From Frateuria_A sp035943815 (GTDB lineage: Bacteria; Pseudomonadota; Gammaproteobacteria; Xanthomonadales; Rhodanobacteraceae), in NCBI RefSeq assembly GCF_035943815.1, contig NZ_DASZBU010000015.1, positions 248,001 through 312,000 of the forward strand: a DNA stretch of 64,000 bases, written 5' to 3'. The notes beneath the pieces were generated by a model that searched no databases, was not told the origin of the DNA, and saw only the letters and a program-made list of their open reading frames with translations. The translations under genes and the position numbers were made by a program. Of the stretch, positions 51,830-61,415 are shown piece after piece (the first letter of the stretch is position 1; each line of letters starts with the position of its first letter).

Positions 51830-54402
51830 GGACGTGCTGGCCCGCACTCGCGTCCTGCATGCTGGCCGCGTTCGCCGCGCATGCCGGTCCCCGCGATGAC
51901 GCGCGCGCCCGCGCCCAGGCGCTGGTCTCGCGCATGACTGTGCCGGAAAAGGTCGCCCAGCTGCAGAACCATGCGCCGGCGATCCCGCGCCTGGGCGTGC
52001 CGGCGTATGACTGGTGGAACGAAGGCCTGCACGGCATCGCGCGCAACGGCTACGCCACGGTCTTCCCGCAGGCGATCGGCCTGGCGGCGAGCTGGAACCC
52101 GGCATTGCTGGAGCAGGTGGGTGAAACGGTGGCGACCGAGGCGCGCGCCAAATTCGACGCGACGGGTGAGCACGGACCCTTCCAGGGGCTGACGGTGTGG
52201 TCGCCCAACATCAACATCTTCCGTGACCCGCGCTGGGGCCGCGGGCAGGAGACCTACGGCGAGGATCCCTTTCTCACCGCGCGCCTCGCCGTCGCCTACG
52301 TCCAGGGCGTGCAGGGTGACGATCCGGTCCACCCGCGCGCCATCGCCACGCCCAAGCATCTCGCCGTGCACAGCGGCCCGGAACGCGGACGCCATGGCTT
52401 CGACAGCGTCGTCTCCGCGCATGATCTGGAGGACACCTACCTGCCGGCCTTCCGCGCCGCGGTCATGGAGGGCCACGCCGGCTCGGTGATGTGCGCCTAC
52501 AACGCGATCAACGGTACGCCCGCATGCGCCGATCGCTGGCTGCTCGACAGCGTGCTGCGCCAGGCCTGGGGCTTCCGGGGTTACGTCGTCTCCGATTGCG
52601 ACGCCGTGGACGACATGACCCAGTTCCACCATTACCGGCCGGACGACGCGCGCTCCTCCGCTGCCGCGATCCGGGCCGGCACCGACCTCGATTGCGGGCA
52701 GGCCTACGCCGCGCTGGGCGAGGCGGTCGCCAAGGGCTACGCGCGGCAGGCCGACCTCGACGCCGCGCTGGTACGGCTTTTCACGGCCCGGTATCAGCTG
52801 GACCTCGCGGATCGCCCGACGCCCGTCGCAGACGCCGCGATCGAGGGCCCCACCCACCATGCGCTCGCGCTCGAAGCCGCCCGCGAGTCGATGGTGCTGC
52901 TGAAGAACGCGCACGGCACGCTGCCGCTACGCGAAGGTACGCGCATCGCGGTGATCGGTCCGGATGCGGACACGCTCGAAACGCTGGAGGCCAACTACCA
53001 CGGCACCGCGCGGGCGCCGATCACGCCGCTGCAGGGCCTGCGCGAACGCTTCGGCGCCGGGCGCGTCAGCTACGCGCAGGGCGCGCCCGTGGCCGCCGGC
53101 GTACCGGTGCCGGTGCCGGAAACCGCCCTGCGCACGCCCGGCGGCCAGCGCGGCCTGCAAGGCGGCTACTTCGACGCGGCGGGCCTGGTCGGCAGCGCAC
53201 GCCTGACCCGCACCGACCGCACGATCGATTTCGACTGGGACCGCGCGGCGCCCGGCGCTGGCCTGGATCCCGGCCATTACGCCGCGCGCTGGATCGGCAC
53301 CCTGCTCCCGCCCGGCCCCGGCGACTACACGCTGGCCGTGCACGTCGACCGCTGCTTCGACTGCCACGGCCATGACCCGGTGCGCCTGTACCTCGACGGC
53401 CGCGAGCTGATCGACGACGCCGGCACCGACACGCCCACCCTGCAGGCGCAGCTCCATTTCGCCGACCGCTCGCCGCACGCGCTACGGCTGGAGCTGGTGC
53501 ACAGCGGCGAGGACCAGGGCATCCGACTGCAATGGCTGGCTCCCGCGCGCGCCCAGCTCGACGAGGCGCTCGCGGCCGCGCGCGATGCGGACGTGGTGGT
53601 CGCCTTCGTCGGTCTCTCGCCTGACGTCGAGGGCGAGGAGTTGCGCATCGAAGCGGCTGGCTTCGACGGCGGTGACCGCACCGACATCGCGCTGCCGGGC
53701 GCACAGCGCAACCTGCTCGAACATGTGGCCGCGAGCGGCAAGCCGCTGGTGATCGTGCTGATGTCCGGCAGTGCGGTGGCACTGGACCGGGCGCAAGAGC
53801 ATGCCGGCGCCATCCTGGCCGCCTGGTATCCCGGGCAGGCCGGTGGTACGGCAATCGCCCGCGTGCTGGCCGGCGACGACGATCCGGGAGGCCGGCTTCC
53901 GGTCACCTTCTACCGCGCCACCAGCGACCTGCCGCCGTTCACCCGCTACGACATGCGCGGACGCACCTACCGCTACTTCAACGGTACGCCGCTGTACCCG
54001 TTCGGCCATGGGCTGAGCTATACCCGCTTTGCCTACGAAGGCCTCGCGCTCTCGACGGACACGCTTGCCGCAGGCAATCCATTGCGGATCGGCGTGACCG
54101 TGCGCAATACCGGGCCGCGCGCCGGCGACGAGGTGGCGCAGGCCTACCTGCACGCGACCGACGTGCCGCTGGCACCGAGACGAACGCTGGTCGCTTTCCG
54201 CCGCGTGCACCTGAAGCCCGGCGAGAGCCAACGGGTGACTTTCGAGCTGTCGCCCCGCCAATTGAGCACGGTCGACGCTGCCGGCCGACGCTCCGTGGTG
54301 GCGGGGAGCTACCGCCTGTCCGTCGGCGGCGGCCAACCCGGCGATGGGCCGGGCGAGCAGGCCACCTTCACCATCACCGGCCGGCATGCACTGCCGCGAT
54401 GA
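51826..54402 (+). CDS. GH3 glycosidase with inserted PA14 domain, probable beta-xylosidase
   Basis: Exported 858-residue family 3 glycoside hydrolase. The GTG start at 51826 (GGAAGGG upstream) overlaps the GH2 stop, so the two are coupled. Order: signal peptide (ASCMLAAFAAHA), GH3 N-domain with nucleophile D257 in VVSDCDAVDDM, a PA14-like lectin insertion near residues 435-560 (GLQGGYFDAAGLVG, HVDRCFDCHGHDPVRLYLDG), GH3 C-domain and a fibronectin-III-like end. SDCDA is common among beta-xylosidases and beta-glucosidases. In the Xanthomonas nix cluster the GH3 member NixI removes beta-1,2-xylose from plant N-glycans; the same role is likely here. Confidence 0.9.
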   Translation: MRTCWPALASCMLAAFAAHAGPRDDARARAQALVSRMTVPEKVAQLQNHAPAIPRLGVPAYDWWNEGLHGIARNGYATVFPQAIGLAASWNPALLEQVGETVATEARAKFDATGEHGPFQGLTVWSPNINIFRDPRWGRGQETYGEDPFLTARLAVAYVQGVQGDDPVHPRAIATPKHLAVHSGPERGRHGFDSVVSAHDLEDTYLPAFRAAVMEGHAGSVMCAYNAINGTPACADRWLLDSVLRQAWGFRGYVVSDCDAVDDMTQFHHYRPDDARSSAAAIRAGTDLDCGQAYAALGEAVAKGYARQADLDAALVRLFTARYQLDLADRPTPVADAAIEGPTHHALALEAARESMVLLKNAHGTLPLREGTRIAVIGPDADTLETLEANYHGTARAPITPLQGLRERFGAGRVSYAQGAPVAAGVPVPVPETALRTPGGQRGLQGGYFDAAGLVGSARLTRTDRTIDFDWDRAAPGAGLDPGHYAARWIGTLLPPGPGDYTLAVHVDRCFDCHGHDPVRLYLDGRELIDDAGTDTPTLQAQLHFADRSPHALRLELVHSGEDQGIRLQWLAPARAQLDEALAAARDADVVVAFVGLSPDVEGEELRIEAAGFDGGDRTDIALPGAQRNLLEHVAASGKPLVIVLMSGSAVALDRAQEHAGAILAAWYPGQAGGTAIARVLAGDDDPGGRLPVTFYRATSDLPPFTRYDMRGRTYRYFNGTPLYPFGHGLSYTRFAYEGLALSTDTLAAGNPLRIGVTVRNTGPRAGDEVAQAYLHATDVPLAPRRTLVAFRRVHLKPGESQRVTFELSPRQLSTVDAAGRRSVVAGSYRLSVGGGQPGDGPGEQATFTITGRHALPR

Positions 54403-54416
54403 CACCAGGAGACGCG

Positions 54417-55856
54417 ATGTCCGACCGCCGCCACTTCCTCAAACTGCTCGGCACGGCCGCCGCGTGCGGCGGGCTGGCCGGGCTTTCGCCGGCGATGGCA
54501 ACGGCTCCGGCCGCACGCTTCGCGAGCCACCGCCCGCCGCGGGCGCAGCGCAAGTTCACCAGCGACGCCGTCGAGCGCGAGATCGCGCGCGTCAGGGCAT
54601 GCATCGGCGACCCCAAGCTGGCCTGGATGTTCGAGAACTGCTATCCGAACACGCTCGACACCACGGTGGAACTGGGCACGCTGGAGGGCAAGCCCGACAC
54701 CTTCGTGATCACCGGCGACATCGACGCGATGTGGCTGCGCGACTCCTCCGCGCAGGTCAGCCCGTACGTGGCGCTGGCCAAGAACGATCCGGCGCTGCGC
54801 CGGCTCTTCCGAGGGCTGATCCGTCGCCAGGCGCATTGCATCCGGATCGATCCCTACGCCAACGCCTTCCTGCGCGATCCGCACGCACCGCCGCTGAGCT
54901 GGGCGCGCCAGGACGAGACCGCGATGGCGCCCGGCGTAGGCGAGCGCAAGTGGGAGATCGATTCGCTGTGCTGGCCGATCCGCATCGCGCACGCCTACTG
55001 GCAGGCCACGGGAGACGCCGAGCCGTTCGACGGCGGCTGGCGCGCGGCGATGCAGCGGGTGCTCGCCACCTTCCACGAGCAGCAGCGCCTGCACGGCCCC
55101 GGCCCGTACCACTTCCAGCGTACCTCGCCCCGTCCGAGCGATACCGTCCCGCTGGAGGGCTACGGCAACCCCACGCGCCCCAACGGCATGATCCATTCGA
55201 TGTTCCGCCCGTCGGACGACGCCTGCCTGTATCCGCTGTTCGTACCGGCCAACCTGTTCGCCGTGGTGGCGCTGCGGCAGCTGGCGGTGATGAGCCAGGC
55301 GATCCATCACGACGCCGCCTTCGCCACCGCCTGCACCTCGCTCGCGCGCGAAGTGGAACAGGCGGCCCATCGCGACGGCCGGCTGCGCGACGAGGCGGGC
55401 GACTACTGGGCCTACGAGATCGACGGCTACGGCAACCGGCTGTTCATGGACGACGCCAACATACCCAGCCTGCTCGGCCTGCCCTACCTCGGCTGCTGCG
55501 CGGCGGACGATCCCACCTACCGGCGCACCCGCAAGCGCGCGTGGAGCTCGGACAATCCGTATTTCTTCAAGGGCACCGCGGCCGAGGGCATCGGCGGCCC
55601 GCACGAAGGCCTGCGCATGATCTGGCCGATGTCGATCGTCATGCGCGCGCTGACCAGCGACGATCCGGGCGAGATCCGCCAGTGCCTGCGCTGGCTGCGC
55701 GACACGGACGCGGGCACCGGTTTCATGCACGAGACGTTCGATCAGGACGATCCGGCGCACTTCACCCGCGCGTGGTTCGCCTGGGCGAACAGCTTGTTCG
55801 GCGAGTTGATGGTGAAACTCGCGGACGAACGGCCCGCACTGTTACGCCAGCCGTGA
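54417..55856 (+). CDS. GH125 exo-alpha-1,6-mannosidase, Tat-exported
   Basis: Family 125 glycosidase, 479 residues, (alpha/alpha)6 barrel. The ATG at 54417 is chosen over one at 54399 because AGGAG lies just before it. It opens with a Tat signal: DRRHFLKLLGTAAACGGLAG. Family segments MFENCYPNTLDTTVE, VITGDIDAMWLRDSSAQV, DSLCWPIRIAHAYW and GLRMIWPMSIVMRALTS are intact, with the acids Asp and Glu in GDIDAMWLRDS and in the late FMHETF segment among the likely catalytic residues. In Xanthomonas the equivalent NixJ removes alpha-1,6-mannose after xylose is gone. It starts 14 nt after the GH3 stop. Confidence 0.92.
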   Translation: MSDRRHFLKLLGTAAACGGLAGLSPAMATAPAARFASHRPPRAQRKFTSDAVEREIARVRACIGDPKLAWMFENCYPNTLDTTVELGTLEGKPDTFVITGDIDAMWLRDSSAQVSPYVALAKNDPALRRLFRGLIRRQAHCIRIDPYANAFLRDPHAPPLSWARQDETAMAPGVGERKWEIDSLCWPIRIAHAYWQATGDAEPFDGGWRAAMQRVLATFHEQQRLHGPGPYHFQRTSPRPSDTVPLEGYGNPTRPNGMIHSMFRPSDDACLYPLFVPANLFAVVALRQLAVMSQAIHHDAAFATACTSLAREVEQAAHRDGRLRDEAGDYWAYEIDGYGNRLFMDDANIPSLLGLPYLGCCAADDPTYRRTRKRAWSSDNPYFFKGTAAEGIGGPHEGLRMIWPMSIVMRALTSDDPGEIRQCLRWLRDTDAGTGFMHETFDQDDPAHFTRAWFAWANSLFGELMVKLADERPALLRQP

Positions 55857-55924
55857 TGCGCTCGCTCAAGGGCCAGTAGTTCCTCTTTCCACGCTTGCAT
55901 GACCGACCCACAGGAGAACCCACC

Positions 55925-58369
55925 ATGCTGACGCGCAGACGCTTCCTGCAGGGCATTGGCGCCCTCGCCACCCTGGGCACCGCGGCCGACATGCTGCCCG
56001 CCTTCGCCATGAGCCGCCCCGGCCGCGACCGATCCGCCGCACTGCCCGGCGATGGGGTGTCGCGCTACGTCGACGTGTTCGTCGGCACCGGCGGCCACGG
56101 GCACACCTTCCCTGGCGCCGCCCTGCCCTACGGTATGGTGCAGCTGAGTCCCGACACCAACGACGCCGGCTGGGACGCCTGCTCGGGCTACCACCAGCAC
56201 GACGGCTCGATCATGGGCTTTTCGCACACGCACCTGTCCGGCACCGGCGCCAGCGACATGCTCGACGTGCTGGTGATGCCGGCGCAGGGCGAGGTACTGC
56301 TCGACCCCGGCGCGCGCGGCCTGCCCGACAAGAACTATCAGTCGCACTTCGACGAGGCCTCCTTCGCCAGCACGCGCCTGCCGCCGGACGCGGTGGGCAA
56401 GCCCGGCCGGGGATACCGCTCGCGCTACGACGGCGAGCAGGCCCAGCCGGGCTACTACCGCGTGCGCCTGACCGACCACGACATCCTCGCCGAGCTCACC
56501 GCCACGCTGCGCGCGGGCCTGCACCGCTATACGTTCAACAAGCATGGCGCAGGCCACCTGCTCGTCGATCTCGCGCACGGCTACCACGACGACGCCAAGG
56601 TGCCGGCCAAGGTCAGCGACGCGCAACTGCAACTCATCGGCGACGACCTGCTGGTCGGCAGCCGGCGCGTGCATCAATGGGCCAACGGCCGCTACATCCA
56701 CTTCGCGATGAAGCTTTCGCGGCCGCTCTCGCGCGCCACCCTGTACTCGGAAGACAAGCCGCTGGCCGACGGCACGCGTTCGGCCGCCGGCGCGCACCTC
56801 AAGGCCGCGCTGCACTTCGACGATGCGGCCAGCGCACCGCTGCTGGTGAAAGTCGGCATCTCCGCAGTCGACATCGACGGCGCCCGCCGCAACCTGGACA
56901 GCGAATTGTCCGACTGGGACTTCGAGCGCGTGCGCAAGGAAGCGGCCGATGCGTGGGAGCAGGAGCTCGCGCGCATCCGCGTCGGCGCCGCCGACGAAGC
57001 CGTCAAGCGCACCTTCTACAGCGCGCTCTACCACACCATGCTCGCGCCCACGCTGTTCAGCGACGTGGACGGCCGCTACCGCGGCATGGACCTGAAGGTG
57101 CACACGCTGCCCAAGGGCCGGCACAACTACAGCACCTACTCGCTGTGGGACACCTACCGCGCGCTGCACCCGCTGCTCACGCTGTACCAGAGCGAGCGCG
57201 TGCCCGACCTGGTCGACGGCCTGGTGCGGATGGCCGCCGAGAGCCCGGACGGCCCACCGGTATGGCCGCTGCAGGGCGTGGAAACCGGCTGCATGATCGG
57301 CTACCACTCCGCGGTGGTGATCGCCGAGGCGCAGGCCAAGGGCTTCACCGGCATCGACTACGCCAAGGCCTGGCCGATCTACCGCAAGCGCGCCATGGAC
57401 GACGACTACCGTGGCCTGCCGTACTACCGCAAGCTCGGCTACATCCCTGCCGACAAGGACTGGGAGTCGGTCAGCAAGACGCTCGAATACGCCTACGACG
57501 ACTGGGCGCTGGCCAGTCTGGCCGAGGCGGCCGGCGCGCACGCGGACGCCGAACACCTGCGCCGCCGCTCGCGCAACTACCGCAACGTGTTCGACAAGCA
57601 GCTCGCCTTCGTGCGCCCGCGCGGCAGCGACGGCGCCTGGCTGCAACCCTTCGACCCGCGCGCGATGGGCCACTCGGACAAGTGGCGCGACTTCACCGAG
57701 TCCAACGCCTGGGAGGCGACCTTCCTCAACCAGCACGACCTCTACGCCTACATGCAGCTGTTCGGCGGCGAGCAGGCCTTCGAGCGCAAGCTGGACGCGC
57801 TCTTCAACACCAGCTCGGCGCTGCCGGCCGACGCGCCGCCAGACATCGCCGGCATGGTCGGCCAGTACTCGCAAGGCAACGAGCCGGGCCACCACGTGGC
57901 CTATCTCTATGCCTACACCGGCGCGCACCACAAGACGCAGGCGCGCGTACGCATGCTGCTCGAATCCATGTACCGGCCCCAGCCCGATGGCCTGGCCGGC
58001 AACGAGGATTGTGGCCAGATGAGCGCGTGGTACGTGCTGGGCGCGCTGGGTCTGTATTCGGTCGACCCGGTGAGCACCAACTACGTGTTCGGCAGCCCGC
58101 TGCTGGACCGCGCGCAGGTCGCGCTGGCTGGCGGCAAGACGCTAGAGGTGGTCGCCCACGGCAACGGGCCGGGCAAGCCGTACATCCAGTCGGTGCGCTG
58201 GAACGGCCAGCCGTGGACCAAGAGCTGGATCAGCCACGCGGAACTGGCCGCCGGCGGTACGCTGGAATTCGCCATGGGCGCCACGCCGAACGAACGCTTC
58301 GGCGCCGCCCTGGCCGACCGGCCGCCCTCGTTCGGCCAGCCGGCTGGCAAGGAGGCGCACGTGGGCTGA
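55925..58369 (+). CDS. GH92 alpha-mannosidase, Tat-exported
   Basis: Second GH92 alpha-mannosidase of the window, 814 residues, with a Tat signal (TRRRFLQGIGALATLGTAA) instead of the Sec signal of the one at 31278. Hallmarks: DVFVGTGGHGHTFPGAALPY, SHTHLSGTGASDML, GNEPGHHVAYLYAYTGA and GLAGNEDCGQMSAWYVLGAL. Strong AGGAG before ATG 55925. It lies 68 nt after GH125. By analogy with NixK, it would take alpha-1,3-mannose first and so open the way for xylosidase and GH125. The Tat signal suggests cofactor or folding in the cytoplasm before export, possibly with calcium. Confidence 0.93.
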   Translation: MLTRRRFLQGIGALATLGTAADMLPAFAMSRPGRDRSAALPGDGVSRYVDVFVGTGGHGHTFPGAALPYGMVQLSPDTNDAGWDACSGYHQHDGSIMGFSHTHLSGTGASDMLDVLVMPAQGEVLLDPGARGLPDKNYQSHFDEASFASTRLPPDAVGKPGRGYRSRYDGEQAQPGYYRVRLTDHDILAELTATLRAGLHRYTFNKHGAGHLLVDLAHGYHDDAKVPAKVSDAQLQLIGDDLLVGSRRVHQWANGRYIHFAMKLSRPLSRATLYSEDKPLADGTRSAAGAHLKAALHFDDAASAPLLVKVGISAVDIDGARRNLDSELSDWDFERVRKEAADAWEQELARIRVGAADEAVKRTFYSALYHTMLAPTLFSDVDGRYRGMDLKVHTLPKGRHNYSTYSLWDTYRALHPLLTLYQSERVPDLVDGLVRMAAESPDGPPVWPLQGVETGCMIGYHSAVVIAEAQAKGFTGIDYAKAWPIYRKRAMDDDYRGLPYYRKLGYIPADKDWESVSKTLEYAYDDWALASLAEAAGAHADAEHLRRRSRNYRNVFDKQLAFVRPRGSDGAWLQPFDPRAMGHSDKWRDFTESNAWEATFLNQHDLYAYMQLFGGEQAFERKLDALFNTSSALPADAPPDIAGMVGQYSQGNEPGHHVAYLYAYTGAHHKTQARVRMLLESMYRPQPDGLAGNEDCGQMSAWYVLGALGLYSVDPVSTNYVFGSPLLDRAQVALAGGKTLEVVAHGNGPGKPYIQSVRWNGQPWTKSWISHAELAAGGTLEFAMGATPNERFGAALADRPPSFGQPAGKEAHVG

Positions 58370-58599
58370 GGATGCGCGGTGATGGCCGCCCGACGCCACG
58401 ACGGCGTGTCGCTGTGGGACACCGTCCCGGGCTCTCGACGTGGCAAGGCACACTCGGGCGCGGCGCAAACTCGTCGCCCGGTTCGTGTCCGCTGAGCAAG
58501 GGCAGCCCCAGGGTCGGACGTACTTCCTGCTGATCGACCGGTCCGCGCTGGACCGGCACGGCTTTTCTACGATGAACTCGAAACCACCGAGAAGAACGG

Positions 58600-60027
58600 A
58601 TGAAGCCCGCACCCGCCCTGTTGCTGTTCACCCTGCTGCTGCCCATCGCCGCACATGCGGGCGACGGACCCTACGTGCCCGAGACCGACCCGCTGGTGCT
58701 GAAGAAGCTCGCCGCATGGCAGGACTGGAAGTTCGGCCTCATGCTGCACTGGGGCCCGTACAGCCAGTGGGGCGTGGTCGAATCCTGGTCGATCTGCTCG
58801 GAGGACCTGCCCTGGTGTGCGCGCCCGAGCGGCATCAGCTACGTCGACTACAAGAAGAGGTACGAGCAGCTGCCGACGACCTTCAACCCGACCAGGTTCG
58901 ACCCCGACACCTGGGCGCGCGCGGCCAGGGACGCCGGCATGCGCTACGTGGTGTTCACCACCAAGCACCACGACGGTTTCTCGATGTTCGACACTAGGCA
59001 GACCGACTACCGCATCACCGCGCCCGACGTGCCTTTCCATCGCAACCCGCGCGCCAACATCGCCAGGGAAGTGTTCGGCGCCTTCCGCGCGCAAGGGTTC
59101 GGCATCGGCGCCTACTTCTCCAAGGCCGACTGGCACAACACGGACTACTGGGCGCCGGAATGGGCCACGCCCACGCGCAACAACAACTACGACACGCGCA
59201 AGTACCCTGAACGCTGGAAGCGCTTCGTCGACTTCACGCACAGGCAGGTCGGCGAACTCACCTCGCAGTACGGCCCGATCGACATCCTTTGGCTCGACGC
59301 CGGCTGGGTCAACCCGTACAGCCACCCGCACGCGCTCGCCTACAGCGACGAGGTGCCCTGGCCGCAGGACATCGACATGCCGGGGCTGGCCGCGCTCGCG
59401 CGCAGGAACCAGCCCGGCCTGATCGTCGTCGACCGCGACGTGGGCGGAAAGTACGAGGACTACCGCACCCCCGAGCAGCAGGTGCCCGCGCAGCCGCTGC
59501 CCTACCCGTGGGAAACCTGCATGACCATGGGCGATTCCTGGTCGTACAAGCCCGACGACCGCTACAAGCCGGCACGCGAGCTGGTGCACATCCTCGTCGA
59601 CGTGGTCGCCAAGGGCGGCAACTTCCTGCTCAACGTCGGTCCCGACGCAACCGGGCAGCTGCCCGCCCCGGCGCTGGAGCGCATGCGCGACATCGGCGCC
59701 TGGATGAAGGTCAACGCCAGCGCCATCTACGCCAGCCACCCGGTCGCCCCCTACGCCGAAGGCAAGCTGCGCTTCACCCAGCTCAAGGACGGCAGCGTCA
59801 ATGCGATCTACCTGGCCGACGAGGGTGAGACGCTGCCGCCGGCCACCATCACGCTCACCGGCTTGCGGCCGGCCGCCGGCGCTATGGTCCAGTTGCTCGG
59901 GACCACCACGCCGTTGACCGCCACGCGCGCCCGCGGGGCCACGACTATCACCCTCCCGGCAGCCGCAAGACGGCAGCTCGCCGGCGCCTACGCATGGACG
60001 ATCCACCTTTCGGCCATCCAGCACTGA
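58600..60027 (+). CDS. GH29 alpha-L-fucosidase, exported
   Basis: Family 29 alpha-L-fucosidase, 475 residues, Sec signal LLLFTLLLPIAAHA. The barrel begins KFGLMLHWGPYSQWGVVESW; the nucleophile is D233 in DILWLDAGWVNPYS; VFTTKHHDGFSMFDT and KGGNFLLNVGPDATG are conserved. It would remove the core fucose of plant or insect N-glycans (alpha-1,3 or alpha-1,6 not decidable). A 230-nt gap from GH92, larger than others in the run, may hold a separate promoter; no operator copy was found in it. GAGAAGAA precedes the ATG. Confidence 0.92.
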   Translation: MKPAPALLLFTLLLPIAAHAGDGPYVPETDPLVLKKLAAWQDWKFGLMLHWGPYSQWGVVESWSICSEDLPWCARPSGISYVDYKKRYEQLPTTFNPTRFDPDTWARAARDAGMRYVVFTTKHHDGFSMFDTRQTDYRITAPDVPFHRNPRANIAREVFGAFRAQGFGIGAYFSKADWHNTDYWAPEWATPTRNNNYDTRKYPERWKRFVDFTHRQVGELTSQYGPIDILWLDAGWVNPYSHPHALAYSDEVPWPQDIDMPGLAALARRNQPGLIVVDRDVGGKYEDYRTPEQQVPAQPLPYPWETCMTMGDSWSYKPDDRYKPARELVHILVDVVAKGGNFLLNVGPDATGQLPAPALERMRDIGAWMKVNASAIYASHPVAPYAEGKLRFTQLKDGSVNAIYLADEGETLPPATITLTGLRPAAGAMVQLLGTTTPLTATRARGATTITLPAAARRQLAGAYAWTIHLSAIQH

Positions 60028-60037
60028 AGGCGGCTTT

Positions 60038-60071
60038 GCTCCCTCTCACCGCAGGAGAGCTGAGGTGAGGG
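60038..60071. repeat. Intergenic CTCCC/GGAG hairpin repeat, last copy
   Basis: GCTCCCTCTCACCGCAGG followed by AGAGCTGAGGTGAGGG. It lies between the convergent GH29 and unknown secreted-protein genes. Confidence 0.6.
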
Positions 60072-60156
60072 TCGCCATCACCGGTGAAAGCCACCCGACG
60101 CGACCGCTTCACGCGGGCGCGCCGGATGGAGACTGGCAAGGCCGTAGCCGCGACGC

Positions 60157-61038
60157 TCAGTCCATGTCCCGCATGGGTTCGGACTTGAAGAACAGGAAGA
60201 AGTTGGAGGGCACCTCGACCGCATTGCCGCGCCGCTCCGCATCGTGCAGCTTCTTCGTCGACGTGATGCCGAGCGAACCGCCGGCCGAAGGCCAGCAGTT
60301 GGGGTCGGTGACCAGTACGGGTATCACCTGCCACCAGATGGCGCGTGTCCTGATCGCATCGCCATTGACCACGTGGCTGTGGTTGGGCGTGGGAAGGAAG
60401 ACGTTCTTGGTCGACGGCGGCAGCTTGCCCAGAGCCACCAGTACCTTGCCCAGGTCGATGCTCGAGGCGTGCATCGTGCAGGTGCCCGGCGGCGAACCCG
60501 GGTCCGGGCACTGGGTGGCGACCAGCGGCTTCTTCTTGTAGGCCTCGGGAATGGCACCGAACAGGCTGACCAGTGTGTTGCCCAGCGCCTGGCCGCACAG
60601 CGTGGTCGGCCGCACGCCGGCCGGACACGGTATCGCGTCGTTCGCGTTCTTGTCGTTGTCGAGCGAGAACATCGGAACCAGCACGTACAGCGGTTCGGAC
60701 TGCTTGATGTTCCTGCCGGTCGGATCGATCGAGGGTTCGGTGGCGGCCTGGCAGACCGGCATCTGGAATTCGCCCGGGTCGGACTGCGCGGGCTTGCCGT
60801 CGTAGTCGAGGTCGCTCCGCGGTTCGTGGATGCAATCGTAATTTTGCGTATAGGTGAAGATGAGGCGCTGCCCCGCGCCGAAGCCGCGGGTCTGGTTGGG
60901 CTTGAGCGTGCCTCCACTGCTGGCCACGACCGAATCCTGGGCCTGGCTCGAACTGGCCGTCTGTGCCGACACGCCGCCGGTGGCGAAGAGCCCGGCGAGC
61001 ACCGCTGCGGACAGAAGCGATTGGACTGAGCGTTTCAT
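60157..61038 (-). CDS. Secreted protein of unknown function
   Basis: I do not recognise this 293-residue protein. It starts with a clear Sec signal (LLSAAVLAGLFATGGVSAQT) and is then soluble, with several cysteines (CIHEPR, PVCQAAT, TQCPDPGSPPGTCTMH, CGQAL, PNCWPS) that suggest disulphides in the periplasm or outside. The end, SLGITSTKKLHDAERRGNAVEVPSNFFLFFKS, is distinctive (split here as KKLHDAERRGNAVEV and SNFFLFFKS) and would be a good search query. It has no lipobox. It is convergent with GH29 and divergent from the hydrolase gene. Confidence 0.7.
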   Translation of the reverse strand: MKRSVQSLLSAAVLAGLFATGGVSAQTASSSQAQDSVVASSGGTLKPNQTRGFGAGQRLIFTYTQNYDCIHEPRSDLDYDGKPAQSDPGEFQMPVCQAATEPSIDPTGRNIKQSEPLYVLVPMFSLDNDKNANDAIPCPAGVRPTTLCGQALGNTLVSLFGAIPEAYKKKPLVATQCPDPGSPPGTCTMHASSIDLGKVLVALGKLPPSTKNVFLPTPNHSHVVNGDAIRTRAIWWQVIPVLVTDPNCWPSAGGSLGITSTKKLHDAERRGNAVEVPSNFFLFFKSEPMRDMD

Positions 61039-61086
61039 AATGTCGTCCTGTAGCTGGGTAGACCCCCTGATGGTTTCCCCTGAGGA

Positions 61087-61110
61087 CGTGCCTGCCGGTT
61101 CGCAGGCACG
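61087..61110. other. Hairpin in the divergent region 61039-61415
   Basis: CGTGCCTGC pairs with GCAGGCACG around a 6-nt loop (9 bp, perfect). It lies 49-72 nt upstream of the unknown secreted-protein start, so it may be in its mRNA leader or be an operator. The rest of the 377-nt region shows no gene. Confidence 0.4.
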
Positions 61111-61415
61111 CCCCGCATCCGCGCAGGCAACGAGAGCCTCGAGCGCAGGACGCCACTGAGGGGTACGCAACGAGCGGGCATCTGGATGCGTTTTGTGTGC
61201 GCGTTTCGCTGGTTCGCGAGGCAGCGCCCGCTTTCCCCGCCGCGTTCGGTTATCAACGGTGGATCGCAAGCAAACGCTCCCCCGCATTGATTGGGTTCGT
61301 GATCCGGTCGCGCCCGGAGACGAACGATCGCGCACGCCTGTAGTCTTCGTCCGAACCGGTGGCCTTCCCGGCTTCCGGCGTTCGTTCCGACAGCTCACCC
61401 ATCCTGGGAGAACGC

